A DNA stretch of 7,455 nt. It comes from Oscillospiraceae bacterium. GTDB lineage: Bacteria; Bacillota; Clostridia; Oscillospirales; Oscillospiraceae. The notes under the pieces were generated by a model. It saw nothing but the letters and a program-made list of their open reading frames with translations, was not told the DNA's origin and made no database searches. Position 1 is the stretch's first letter; each line of letters starts with the position of its first letter. The position numbers and the translations under genes were made by a program. Below are positions 1 to 5,637 of this stretch, one piece after another. The stretch is taken from NCBI GenBank assembly GCA_015068335.1, contig SVKT01000079.1, forward strand, positions 1 through 7,455, read 5' to 3'.

Positions 1-246
1 AGGGCCGGGATAGGTGTGCTCGATGCCGTTGTAGACACCCTGGGTCTTGATGAGGTTCAGCATGGTTTCAAACTCACGCAGGACCGTCATATCCCGGAAG
101 ATGCGGATCAGGTCTTCCTTTGTGAAAGCGCCGGAGGCCAGCTCCTCTTCGATTGTCTTGTTATATTGGTTGACGGGGATCTCGTTGAAGGTCACCTTAC
201 CGGGGGCTCTGACCTCCGCGGGATCCACAAACAAACTTTTCGGCAT
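1..246 (-). CDS. 2-oxoacid dehydrogenase E1 component, N-terminal part (thiamine diphosphate dependent), cut by window edge
   Basis: Only the first 82 codons are visible; the gene runs off the left edge. The protein starts MPKSLFVDPAEV and continues with an E1-alpha-like segment (IFRDMTVLREFE near residues 49-60, then a G-V-Y-N-G-I-E-H stretch ending at a Pro-Gly-Pro) typical of the region just before the substrate channel of pyruvate-type dehydrogenases. From memory the leader resembles the fused alpha/beta E1 proteins of Clostridia, but the beta part lies outside the window, so fusion is inference. E1 would decarboxylate a 2-oxoacid and reductively acylate the lipoyl group of the E2 encoded upstream. 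The start is an ATG at 246 with GGAGGT at 255-260, 8 bases away and right behind the E3 stop codon, so it is the third gene of the E2-E3-E1 operon and likely co-translated with E3. Substrate (pyruvate, acetoin or another oxoacid) cannot be told from this fragment. Confidence 0.85.
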   Translation of the reverse strand, partial: MPKSLFVDPAEVRAPGKVTFNEIPVNQYNKTIEEELASGAFTKEDLIRIFRDMTVLREFETMLNLIKTQGVYNGIEHTYPGP

Positions 247-260
247 ACTCCGTTACCTCC

Positions 261-1628
261 TCAAATATGGAACAGCGCTTCCCGAATGGCCTCGCAGACG
301 CTGGGATGGGGGAACACCAGCTTCTTCAGCCGTTCCGGGGGCAGTTCGGTGTCAATCATCATAGCCACGGTCATCATAATCTCGGAGGCATAGCTGCCTA
401 CCATATGGCAGCCCACCAGACGCTTGCGGTCGGTATCCACCACCAGTTTGATAAACCCGCTGCCGTTTTCCACCTCGGCCACATAGCGGCCGGAGTAGAT
501 CAGGGGCAGCTTCACTTCCTTCACCGTCATCCCCTTTTCCTGTGCGCTCTCCTTGGTCTCGCCGATGGTGGCAACCTCGGGGTCGGTGTACAGGACGGAG
601 GTGATGGCGTTGTACTTCATCTCGTCGGCAATGCCCAGCATGTGGTTTGCAGCCACCTCGGCCTCGCGGTAGGCGGTGTGGGCCAGCATCATTTTACCGT
701 TGCAGTCGCCCACGGCATACACGCCGGGCACGTTGGTGCACAGATGACGGTCGGTGACGATGGCTCCGCGCTCGGTTTCGATACCCAGCTTCTCAATGCC
801 CATGCCGCCGATGACAGGTCTGCGGCCCGCACTCATCAGCACGCAGTCGCACTTGACTTCCTGCTCCTTGCCGTCCTGCTCGTAGACCACTCCGTTTTCG
901 GTGATACGCAAAACCTTGCTGTTGAGCTTGAAGTCCATGCCGCGCTTGGTGTAATCGTCCTGCAGGAGCTTGGAAATCTCGGCATCGATAGGACCTGCAA
1001 TCTTGCCCATCATCTCGATGACGGTGACGTGTACGCCCACAGAGGCGAAATAAACTGCCATTTCCAGACCGATGACGCCGGCGCCGATGACCACCAGTTC
1101 GTGGGGCAAAGTGGTCTGGCTGAGCATCTCCCGGTTGGTGACCACGAAGCCGCGCTCCATTCCCTCCTGCGTGCCGGGAATGGGAGGAACCACGGCCTCG
1201 GAGCCGGTGGCGATGACCAGCCGCTTGGCGGCGTAGACTTCCCCGCCGGCGGCGACCTCAAAGCCATCCTTTCCGCGGCCCTGAATTTCGGCGGTGGCGC
1301 GGATGACCTTTACCTTGTTGGCGCGCATAGCGCCCTCCACACCGGAGACCAGCGTCTTGACCACACGGCCTTTGCGCTCGATGACGGCGGCGTGGTCAAA
1401 CGTTGCGCCCTCGCACTTCACGCCGTAGACGGCGCTCTCGGTGGCGTGGCGGTACATTTTGGCGGAGTTCAGCAGGGTCTTGGTGGGGATGCAGCCTTCG
1501 TTCAGGCAGGTGCCGCCCATATGCTTTGCCTCGATGACGGCGGTCTTCAAGCCGCCCTGTGCGGCGCGCTCGGCGCAGAGATAGCCGCCGGGGCCGCCGC
1601 CGATGACGATCACATCAAACTGTTCCAT
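261..1628 (-). CDS. lpdA: Dihydrolipoyl dehydrogenase (E3)
   Basis: This flavoprotein reoxidises dihydrolipoamide on E2 and passes electrons through FAD to NAD+. At 455 residues it is normal length and looks intact. Visible signatures: FAD-binding GGGPGG at 10-15; the redox disulfide in GGTCLNEGCIPTK with Cys41 and Cys46; the ATGS strand at 140-143; an NAD-binding GAGVIG at 182-187 followed by Glu205, which favours NAD over NADP; the second FAD motif with Gly307-Asp308; and the C-terminal dimer-interface pair His441 and Glu446 in HPSVCE, which completes the active site of the partner subunit. There is no N-terminal lipoyl domain, unlike some clostridial E3 proteins. The ATG at 1628 is preceded by an AGAGAGGAAG-type ribosome binding site and lies 15 bases after the E2 stop; the E1 start follows 14 bases after its own stop. 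It is thus dedicated to this complex, though it could also serve others in the cell. Confidence 0.97.
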   Translation of the reverse strand: MEQFDVIVIGGGPGGYLCAERAAQGGLKTAVIEAKHMGGTCLNEGCIPTKTLLNSAKMYRHATESAVYGVKCEGATFDHAAVIERKGRVVKTLVSGVEGAMRANKVKVIRATAEIQGRGKDGFEVAAGGEVYAAKRLVIATGSEAVVPPIPGTQEGMERGFVVTNREMLSQTTLPHELVVIGAGVIGLEMAVYFASVGVHVTVIEMMGKIAGPIDAEISKLLQDDYTKRGMDFKLNSKVLRITENGVVYEQDGKEQEVKCDCVLMSAGRRPVIGGMGIEKLGIETERGAIVTDRHLCTNVPGVYAVGDCNGKMMLAHTAYREAEVAANHMLGIADEMKYNAITSVLYTDPEVATIGETKESAQEKGMTVKEVKLPLIYSGRYVAEVENGSGFIKLVVDTDRKRLVGCHMVGSYASEIMMTVAMMIDTELPPERLKKLVFPHPSVCEAIREALFHI

Positions 1629-1643
1629 ACAATGCTTCCTCTC

Positions 1644-2876
1644 TCAATCAGCCAGCAGGGCGGTGAACTGCTCCAACTTGCGGCAGACCTCCTGCATAAA
1701 GCGGGAGGCGGGGGCGCCGTCCACCGCGCGGTGGTCATAGGTCAGGGACAGGCCCATCGCGGGATAGACGTCGATGCTGCCGTCCTTTGTGCGGCGGACG
1801 CGGTCGGCCATCTTGCACACGCCGATGATGCCGGTCTGGGGCGGATTCAGGATGGGGGTGAACATCTCCACATCGAAGGAGCCCAGATTGGACACGGTGA
1901 AGGTGGCGCCGCTCATCTTGTCGGGACTGATGGAGCCGGAGGCGGCCTGTGCGGCCAGTTCCTTGACTTCCTTTGAGATCTGCACCAGGGATTTGGTGTC
2001 GGCGTTGCGGATGACGGGCACCAGCAAACCGCGGGGCGTATCCACGGCAACGCCCAGATGCACCGCGCGGAAGCGGCGGATGGTGTTGGCGTCCAGCATA
2101 TGGGCGTTCATATCGGGATGGTTCAGCAAACTGCGGGACACGGCAAACAGCACCATATCGCCCAGCGTCACACCGGCATAGTCGCCGCCGGCGGCCTTCA
2201 TCTGTGCCCGGTAATCCCGGATGACGCTTGCATCAAAGGAGAAGTGGTGGGTCAGTTGTGCGCTGCCCTGCAAAGAGGCCATCATAGACTTGGAGATCAC
2301 CTTGCGGATGCCGGAGAACGCCACATCCTCGTATTCGGCGGCAGCGGGCGCGGCAGCAGCGGGTGCGGCAGCGGGAACGCCCTGCTCCATCAATCGGCGG
2401 ACATCCCGCTCAATGATGCGGCCGTTGGGCCCGGTGCCGGCGGCACAGGCGGCATCCACACCGGCGCTCTCCGCCAGTTTTCTGGCACGGGGAGAAACCG
2501 CCGCGTCGGCGCCGGCAGGTGCGGCGGCAGCAGGAGCAGCCACAGGTGCTGCGGCAGGCGCGGCAGGCACCTCTTCGACAGCCGCAGGCGCTGCGGCAGG
2601 CGCGCTGCCATTGGGGCGGAGCGCGGAGCAGTCCTCCCCTTTTTCGCCCACGGCGCAGACATTCACCAGGCAGGGGACTTCGTCGCCATCCTGGAAGAAA
2701 ATTTCCAGCAGTTCACCCTCGGCGGTGGATTCACACTCGAAAACGGCCTTGTCCGTTTCGTACTCAAACAGAATGTCCCCCATTTTGACAGGGTCGCCAA
2801 CCTTCTTGACCCACTTGCCGATGATACAGGACTCCACGGTAATGCCGGCCTTGGGCATCAACACTGCATTTGCCAT
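1644..2876 (-). CDS. Dihydrolipoamide acyltransferase (E2) of a 2-oxoacid dehydrogenase complex
   Basis: E2 forms the core of the complex and transfers the acyl group from lipoamide to CoA. Its 410 residues show the full order: one lipoyl domain (about 1-80) with the lipoylated Lys43 in ETDKA; an Ala/Pro linker (91-128); a peripheral-subunit-binding domain (about 127-162, with SPRARKLAE and GPNGRIIERDV) that holds E1/E3; a second Ala/Pro linker (168-181); and the catalytic domain (about 184-410) with the active-site DHRAVDG, His382 and Asp386. No key residue is missing. The ATG at 2876 has an ideal GGAGGT at 2882-2887. It is the first gene of the operon, ahead of E3 and E1, and its promoter at 2906-2933 is covered by a symmetric operator. 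A single lipoyl domain is usual for Gram-positive complexes. Sequence does not decide between pyruvate, acetoin and other 2-oxoacid substrates, so no specific symbol is given. Confidence 0.95.
   Translation of the reverse strand: MANAVLMPKAGITVESCIIGKWVKKVGDPVKMGDILFEYETDKAVFECESTAEGELLEIFFQDGDEVPCLVNVCAVGEKGEDCSALRPNGSAPAAAPAAVEEVPAAPAAAPVAAPAAAAPAGADAAVSPRARKLAESAGVDAACAAGTGPNGRIIERDVRRLMEQGVPAAAPAAAAPAAAEYEDVAFSGIRKVISKSMMASLQGSAQLTHHFSFDASVIRDYRAQMKAAGGDYAGVTLGDMVLFAVSRSLLNHPDMNAHMLDANTIRRFRAVHLGVAVDTPRGLLVPVIRNADTKSLVQISKEVKELAAQAASGSISPDKMSGATFTVSNLGSFDVEMFTPILNPPQTGIIGVCKMADRVRRTKDGSIDVYPAMGLSLTYDHRAVDGAPASRFMQEVCRKLEQFTALLAD
2493..2606 (-). repeat. Low-complexity Ala/Pro linker-coding stretch in E2
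   Basis: This GC-rich tract of imperfect GCAGCN/GCGGCN runs encodes the Ala-Pro-Val-rich flexible linker (E2 residues 91-128) between the lipoyl and binding domains. A shorter copy of the same composition at 2334-2375 codes for the second linker. Such linkers let the lipoyl arm swing between active sites. The repetition is at codon level, not an independent DNA element. Confidence 0.75.
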
Positions 2877-2890
2877 AATGCACCTCCAAA

Positions 2891-2933
2891 TGTTATCTTG
2901 TGTTAATTATAACATTTTATAACATACTGTCAA
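2891..2933 (-). promoter_or_regulatory. Promoter and four-half-site operator of the E2-E3-E1 operon
   Basis: On the minus strand there is a perfect -35 TTGACA (2928-2933), a 16-base spacer and a perfect extended -10, TGTTATAAT (hexamer at 2906-2911). The start would be near 2899, leaving a short leader before the GGAGGT of E2. Four TGTTA half-sites overlie it: forward at 2891-2895 and 2901-2905, inverted (TAACA) at 2910-2914 and 2920-2924. They are exactly symmetric about 2907.5, with a 10-base period in each arm, and cover spacer, -10 and start. This is the layout of a repressor operator; the likely repressor is the DeoR protein encoded just upstream, because its own promoter carries the same half-sites. 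Promoter sequence is seen directly; the regulator assignment is inference. Confidence 0.82.
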
Positions 2934-2942
2934 GATAAGAAT

Positions 2943-2976
2943 ACCCGGCTTTCCGAAAAATTCAGGAAAGCCGGGT
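2943..2976 (-). terminator. Intrinsic terminator after the deoR-type gene
   Basis: A perfect 12-base-pair stem (ACCCGGCTTTCC paired with GGAAAGCCGGGT) closes a 10-base loop, starting 12 bases after the stop codon of the upstream regulator. On the minus strand it is followed by a broken T-rich tail (ATTCTTATCTT), weaker than an ideal U-tract. It separates the regulator transcript from the E2 operon, whose -35 lies only about 10 bases further on. Confidence 0.85.
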
Positions 2977-2988
2977 GTTTGATGCAAT

Positions 2989-3738
2989 TTACAGGATCGT
3001 GGTTCCCGCCGCCACAGCGGCCTCGCAGAAGACTTTCGGCAGGGGGCGGTCGGAGATCACGTAATCCACGTCGCCAAGGGACGCAAAGGTATAGGGCATC
3101 AGGCGGCTGAGTTTTGCGTGGTCGCAGAGCATCACGCTGGTGCGCGCCTTTTGGATCACCAGCCGCTTGACCAGCATATCCGCCTCCGTACCGCAGGTAA
3201 AGCCGTTCTCCACCGAGCAGCCGGACACACCCACAAAGGCCATATCGATGTTGATCTTGTCCAGCATTTCCAGCGTATTCCGGCCGGAGAGGGCCAGATT
3301 TTTCCGGTTCAGCGTGCCGCAGCAAAGGGAGATGACCGGATTGTTCAAGCGGCACAGTTCCAGCGCGATATTGGGCGCCGTGGTGAAAATGTTCAGGCTG
3401 ATGTCCGGCAGTTGCTGGGCCAGAACCAGACCGGTGGTGCTGGCGTCGAAAAACACGGAACTGTGGGGCCGGATCAGTTCCAGCGCCTTGCGGGCGATGG
3501 CCGCCTTGCCGCCGCTGTTCTCCTGCATACGCACGGAAAAAACAGGGTCGCCGGCGTGGCGCACAGATCTTGCCCCGCCCCGGACCTTGACAAGGATCCC
3601 CTCCCGTTCCAGCGCATCCAGATCACGGTGGATGGTCATCAGCGACACCTCAGGGCAAAGCGCCTGCAATTCCCGGATGCTGACGACCCCTTTTTCCTCT
3701 ATGAAGGACCGGATGCGGGTCTGCCGAATGGTATTCAT
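2989..3738 (-). CDS. DeoR/GlpR-family transcriptional regulator, probable repressor of itself and of the E2-E3-E1 operon
   Basis: The 249-residue protein has the classic two-part build of the family: an N-terminal winged helix-turn-helix (about 4-56, with VSIRELQAL, then TIHRDLDALEREGILVKVRGGA) and a C-terminal sugar-phosphate-sensing domain related to ribose-5-phosphate isomerase. Ligand-site landmarks are DASTT (98-102), TTAPN (119-123), the GVSGC position (170-174) and DHAKL (206-210). The family usually binds a phosphorylated sugar or related metabolite that releases it from DNA. An in-frame GTG at 3744 is possible, but it overlaps the GGAGGT Shine-Dalgarno at 3743-3748; ATG at 3738 has correct spacing and is chosen. 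The gene is monocistronic, with a promoter at 3778-3806 and a terminator at 2943-2976. TGTTA half-sites at its promoter and at the E2 promoter argue for autoregulation and control of the dehydrogenase. The effector is unknown. Confidence 0.93.
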   Translation of the reverse strand: MNTIRQTRIRSFIEEKGVVSIRELQALCPEVSLMTIHRDLDALEREGILVKVRGGARSVRHAGDPVFSVRMQENSGGKAAIARKALELIRPHSSVFFDASTTGLVLAQQLPDISLNIFTTAPNIALELCRLNNPVISLCCGTLNRKNLALSGRNTLEMLDKINIDMAFVGVSGCSVENGFTCGTEADMLVKRLVIQKARTSVMLCDHAKLSRLMPYTFASLGDVDYVISDRPLPKVFCEAAVAAGTTIL

Positions 3739-3742
3739 AGCC

Positions 3743-3748
3743 ACCTCC
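3743..3748 (-). promoter_or_regulatory. Ribosome binding site that fixes the deoR-type start at 3738
   Basis: GGAGGT on the minus strand ends 4 bases before the ATG at 3736-3738. It shares two bases with the in-frame GTG at 3742-3744, so that GTG cannot be served by this site. Confidence 0.8.
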
Positions 3749-3750
3749 GA

Positions 3751-3806
3751 TGTTACATTTTGTTATAATATATCAAATATATAACATTTATTTCCCAGGA
3801 AGTCAA
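3751..3806 (-). promoter_or_regulatory. Promoter and TGTTA half-sites upstream of the deoR-type gene
   Basis: On the minus strand a TTGACT -35 (3801-3806) is followed after 17 bases by an extended -10, TGT then TATATA (3778-3783). The start would be near 3771. An inverted TGTTA half-site (3782-3786) overlaps the extended -10 just as in the E2 promoter. Two forward half-sites, 10 bases apart, follow downstream at 3751-3755 and 3761-3765, between the predicted start and the Shine-Dalgarno. The arms are spaced wider here than at the E2 operator and one outer half-site is missing, so binding may be weaker. This fits a self-regulating repressor, but it is inferred from sequence likeness alone. Confidence 0.7.
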
Positions 3807-3830
3807 CCGCCTTTGCGCCGGTTTCCGCAA

Positions 3831-3860
3831 AAACGCCCTGCCGGTCAGGGCAGGGCGTTT
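3831..3860 (-). terminator. Strong intrinsic terminator closing the TIM-YjbQ-SIS-YjbQ operon
   Basis: A perfect 12-base-pair stem (AAACGCCCTGCC with GGCAGGGCGTTT) has a 6-base loop and runs into a TTTTT tract on the minus strand. It begins 18 bases after the stop of the last yjbQ-type gene and ends the transcript before the next regulator's promoter. Confidence 0.92.
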
Positions 3861-3878
3861 GGAACGCTTGCAGAACGA

Positions 3879-4499
3879 TCAGCGCTTCTTCCACTCGTCG
3901 TACTGCTCCATATAGGCCTTCTCTTCGGGGGTGAACTTGCGCAGGGTGTTGACCACCTCGCCGTTGTTGTACTTGCGGTCGTTCACATCCTCGGTGGTGC
4001 CCATAACGGTAATGTTGGCCTGACGGCGGCGGGCACGGACGTGGTCCCAGTCGATGAAGTAGATGTGGGCAAATTCGCCGCCGTCCAGCTTGCCGTCCTT
4101 GATGGTCATGGTTTCGCTGCGGCCGAAGAATACGCTGCGCAGGTGACCGTCAGTGTTCATAGACGTATAGTTGCCCGGCTCGTTGACGTAGCGGCCGAAC
4201 TGGGCGTGGACGGGGCCGGGATGGCGGTAGTCGCCTTCATCGGTGTAGTCGGGGATCAGTTTGCGCATAATGTCCAGCAGGTCGTGCTGCAAATATTCCA
4301 GATCAAAGGTGTCGAAATCGTGAGAGCATTCCTGCACCATCACGGAGCAGGTGGTGTGGTGAGAGGCGATGCAGCAGGTGCCGTTCTTCACGCCGGACTC
4401 CTCCACGATTTTCATCACATCGGTGGAGATGTCGTGAAACGTGGGGATCCAGCCCCGGGACTGCAACTCGATCTCTTTCTGATAAACCTTGAATTCCAT
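3879..4499 (-). CDS. yjbQ: YjbQ/UPF0047-family protein, long paralogue with C-terminal extension
   Basis: The 206-residue protein carries the YjbQ (COG0432) fold signatures in order: SHHTTCSV (46-53), QEC (56-58), a Pro at 83, YRHP (91-94), NTDGHLRS (115-122), then GGEF (140-143) leading to FIDWD and an R-A-R-R-R run (148-159). Family members from E. coli have been tied to weak thiamine-phosphate synthase activity, but the true role is unsettled; the conserved His residues suggest a metal or phosphate site. It is longer than the usual roughly 130-140 residues, having a loop insertion around 95-112 and a charged extension of about 38 residues after 168. It departs from the common family motif (QEC for the usual N-E-N, GEF for the usual G-T-W-Q). 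Start ATG at 4499 has an AAAGGAG site. It is the last gene of the operon, 27 bases after the SIS gene, and is paralogous to the protein at 5140-5634. It could be an enzyme on sugar phosphates; this is inference. Confidence 0.85.
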   Translation of the reverse strand: MEFKVYQKEIELQSRGWIPTFHDISTDVMKIVEESGVKNGTCCIASHHTTCSVMVQECSHDFDTFDLEYLQHDLLDIMRKLIPDYTDEGDYRHPGPVHAQFGRYVNEPGNYTSMNTDGHLRSVFFGRSETMTIKDGKLDGGEFAHIYFIDWDHVRARRRQANITVMGTTEDVNDRKYNNGEVVNTLRKFTPEEKAYMEQYDEWKKR

Positions 4500-4526
4500 A
4501 GCGATTACTCCTTTGTCATATGTACA

Positions 4527-5126
4527 TTACAGCGGTTTGTGGTTCAGCCGCTCCCCCACGGCGCCGCCGGGATGGATCAGTGCAAACTGCTCGGCCTGAT
4601 AACCGGTATATTCAATGAGCGCGGCTTGCAGCGCGTGGAAGATCACGCACAGTGCCGTGGTGCTGGTGGTGCCCTGGGCGTTCCACTTGTCGGTCTCCCG
4701 GTTGACGTACTGTTTGAGCACCACGTCGGCCCCCTTCGCCAGCGGGGAGTCCAGATTTTCCGTCACGGTAATAACCTTCACGCCCTTGCTCCGGCAAATA
4801 TCCAGAATGGGCAGCAGTTCGCCGGTCTTTCCGCCCCGGGAGGCAAACACCATCACGTCGCCCGCTTGCAGGTATCCGGTGGCGCCGTGGACGGCCTCGG
4901 CAGGAGAGAGGAACCGGGCAGGCTGCTCGATGCAGCACATCAGGTGGGCAAAGTGCTGACAGGCGATGCCGGAGTGTCCGCAGCCGCAGGACGCGATACG
5001 GGGGGCTTCCGCCAGCAGACGGACGGCTTCGGAGAAGGCGGCTTCATCAAAATACGTCTTCATTTCCCGGATGCATTCCGCCTCGATGTCATAGGCAGTT
5101 CTGGCTGCCTGCATAGCCTCTTTCAT
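4527..5126 (-). CDS. KpsF/GutQ-like SIS-domain sugar-phosphate isomerase (no CBS domains)
   Basis: The 199-residue protein is a single SIS domain, a fold that binds phosphosugars. It resembles the N-terminal half of arabinose-5-phosphate isomerases (KdsD, KpsF, GutQ): GCGHSG at 48-53, ASRGGKTGEL at 95-104 (the phosphate-binding loop), DSPLAKGADVVL at 126-137, GTTSTTALCVIFHAL at 152-166, and the diagnostic HPGGAVGERL at 185-194 with His185. The paired CBS domains that make family members about 320 residues long are absent, as in other short versions. In GutQ/KdsD the first loop usually reads G-x-G-K-S-G; here Lys is replaced by His51, so the substrate may differ. A ketose/aldose phosphate interconversion is the likely reaction, but the sugar cannot be named. 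It starts 13 bases after the short yjbQ-type gene and sits between the two paralogues. Alternatives include a phosphoheptose isomerase-like or non-catalytic SIS sensor. Confidence 0.88.
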   Translation of the reverse strand: MKEAMQAARTAYDIEAECIREMKTYFDEAAFSEAVRLLAEAPRIASCGCGHSGIACQHFAHLMCCIEQPARFLSPAEAVHGATGYLQAGDVMVFASRGGKTGELLPILDICRSKGVKVITVTENLDSPLAKGADVVLKQYVNRETDKWNAQGTTSTTALCVIFHALQAALIEYTGYQAEQFALIHPGGAVGERLNHKPL

Positions 5127-5139
5127 ATCCGCGCCTCGC

Positions 5140-5634
5140 TTATTCGCCCAGGATCATAACCTGCACGGTGCGGGTGCGGCCGCGGGTCTGATCCCAGTCG
5201 ATGAAGTGGATGCGGCCAAACTCGCCCAGATCCATCTCGCCGTCCACGGTAACGATGGTCACGTTGCGGCCGATGATGGAGGAACGCAGGTGCGCATCGG
5301 TGTTGTGGCAGCCGAAATTGTCCTCGCCGTGTTCTTCGGCGAAGTCCAGCGCCTTCTGCCTGGGATGGAGGTACATCCCCTCGGTGCGCTGGGTGGGGAT
5401 CCACTGTTCGAAGCAGTTGACCAGATCCTGCTGCAAGGTCTCCAAGCCGGTCATAGACAGGTCAAAGGCGCACTCCTGGGTGATGACGGAGCAGGTGGTG
5501 TGGTGGGAGTAGACCACCACGATGCCGTCCTTGATGCCGGAGCGCCTGGCGATCTCCTTCACCCGGTCGGTGACGTCGTGGAAACTGACGGCGCGGTGGC
5601 GGGATTCCAGTTTGAAAGATTCCTTAAAGACCAT
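5140..5634 (-). CDS. yjbQ: YjbQ/UPF0047-family protein, short paralogue
   Basis: At 164 residues this is closer to normal family length and is clearly paralogous to the product of 3879-4499. Matching blocks: SHHTTCSV (43-50), QEC (53-55), DL and P positions up to Pro80, YLHP (88-91), NTDAHLRS (111-118), LGEFGRIHFIDWD (136-148), then an R-G-R-T-R run. The motifs diverge from textbook YjbQ in the same way as its paralogue, so both belong to one subfamily. Biochemical function is unknown; thiamine-phosphate synthase activity reported for the family is weak and may be incidental. The start ATG at 5634 lies 3 bases after the stop of the TIM-like gene, and its GGAGGG site (5642-5647) is inside that gene's last codons, so translation is probably coupled. 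Two related YjbQ proteins could form a heteromer with each other, which is speculation. Confidence 0.87.
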   Translation of the reverse strand: MVFKESFKLESRHRAVSFHDVTDRVKEIARRSGIKDGIVVVYSHHTTCSVITQECAFDLSMTGLETLQQDLVNCFEQWIPTQRTEGMYLHPRQKALDFAEEHGEDNFGCHNTDAHLRSSIIGRNVTIVTVDGEMDLGEFGRIHFIDWDQTRGRTRTVQVMILGE

Positions 5635-5637
5635 CGT

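Noticed and set aside
267..1976. Long open frame on the plus strand (569 codons) opposite E3 and E2
   Set aside because: It is the antisense of two clear enzymes, is rich in His, Gly and Ala in a way typical of mirrored GC-rich codons, has no recognisable domain and spans the junction of two real genes.
2334..2606. Possible tandem repeat or mobile insertion in the GCGGCAGC-rich tracts
   Set aside because: The tracts stay in frame and encode the Ala/Pro linkers expected between E2 domains.
3739..3744. Longer deoR-type protein starting at GTG 3744
   Set aside because: The GTG overlaps the Shine-Dalgarno; ATG 3738 has correct spacing.
3761..3769. TGTTATAAT reads as an extended -10 on the plus strand
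   Set aside because: No -35 lies upstream, no plus-strand gene follows, and the match is explained by the operator half-site.
3745..3878. Possible small gene or RNA in the gap between the second yjbQ-type gene and the deoR-type gene
   Set aside because: The space is filled by a promoter, operator half-sites and a terminator hairpin; no start with a ribosome binding site and useful frame is seen.
3750..5159. Long open frame on the plus strand (469 codons) opposite the YjbQ and SIS genes
   Set aside because: It is antisense to well-supported genes with conserved motifs, starts inside a promoter region and shows low-complexity His/Val/Gly composition.
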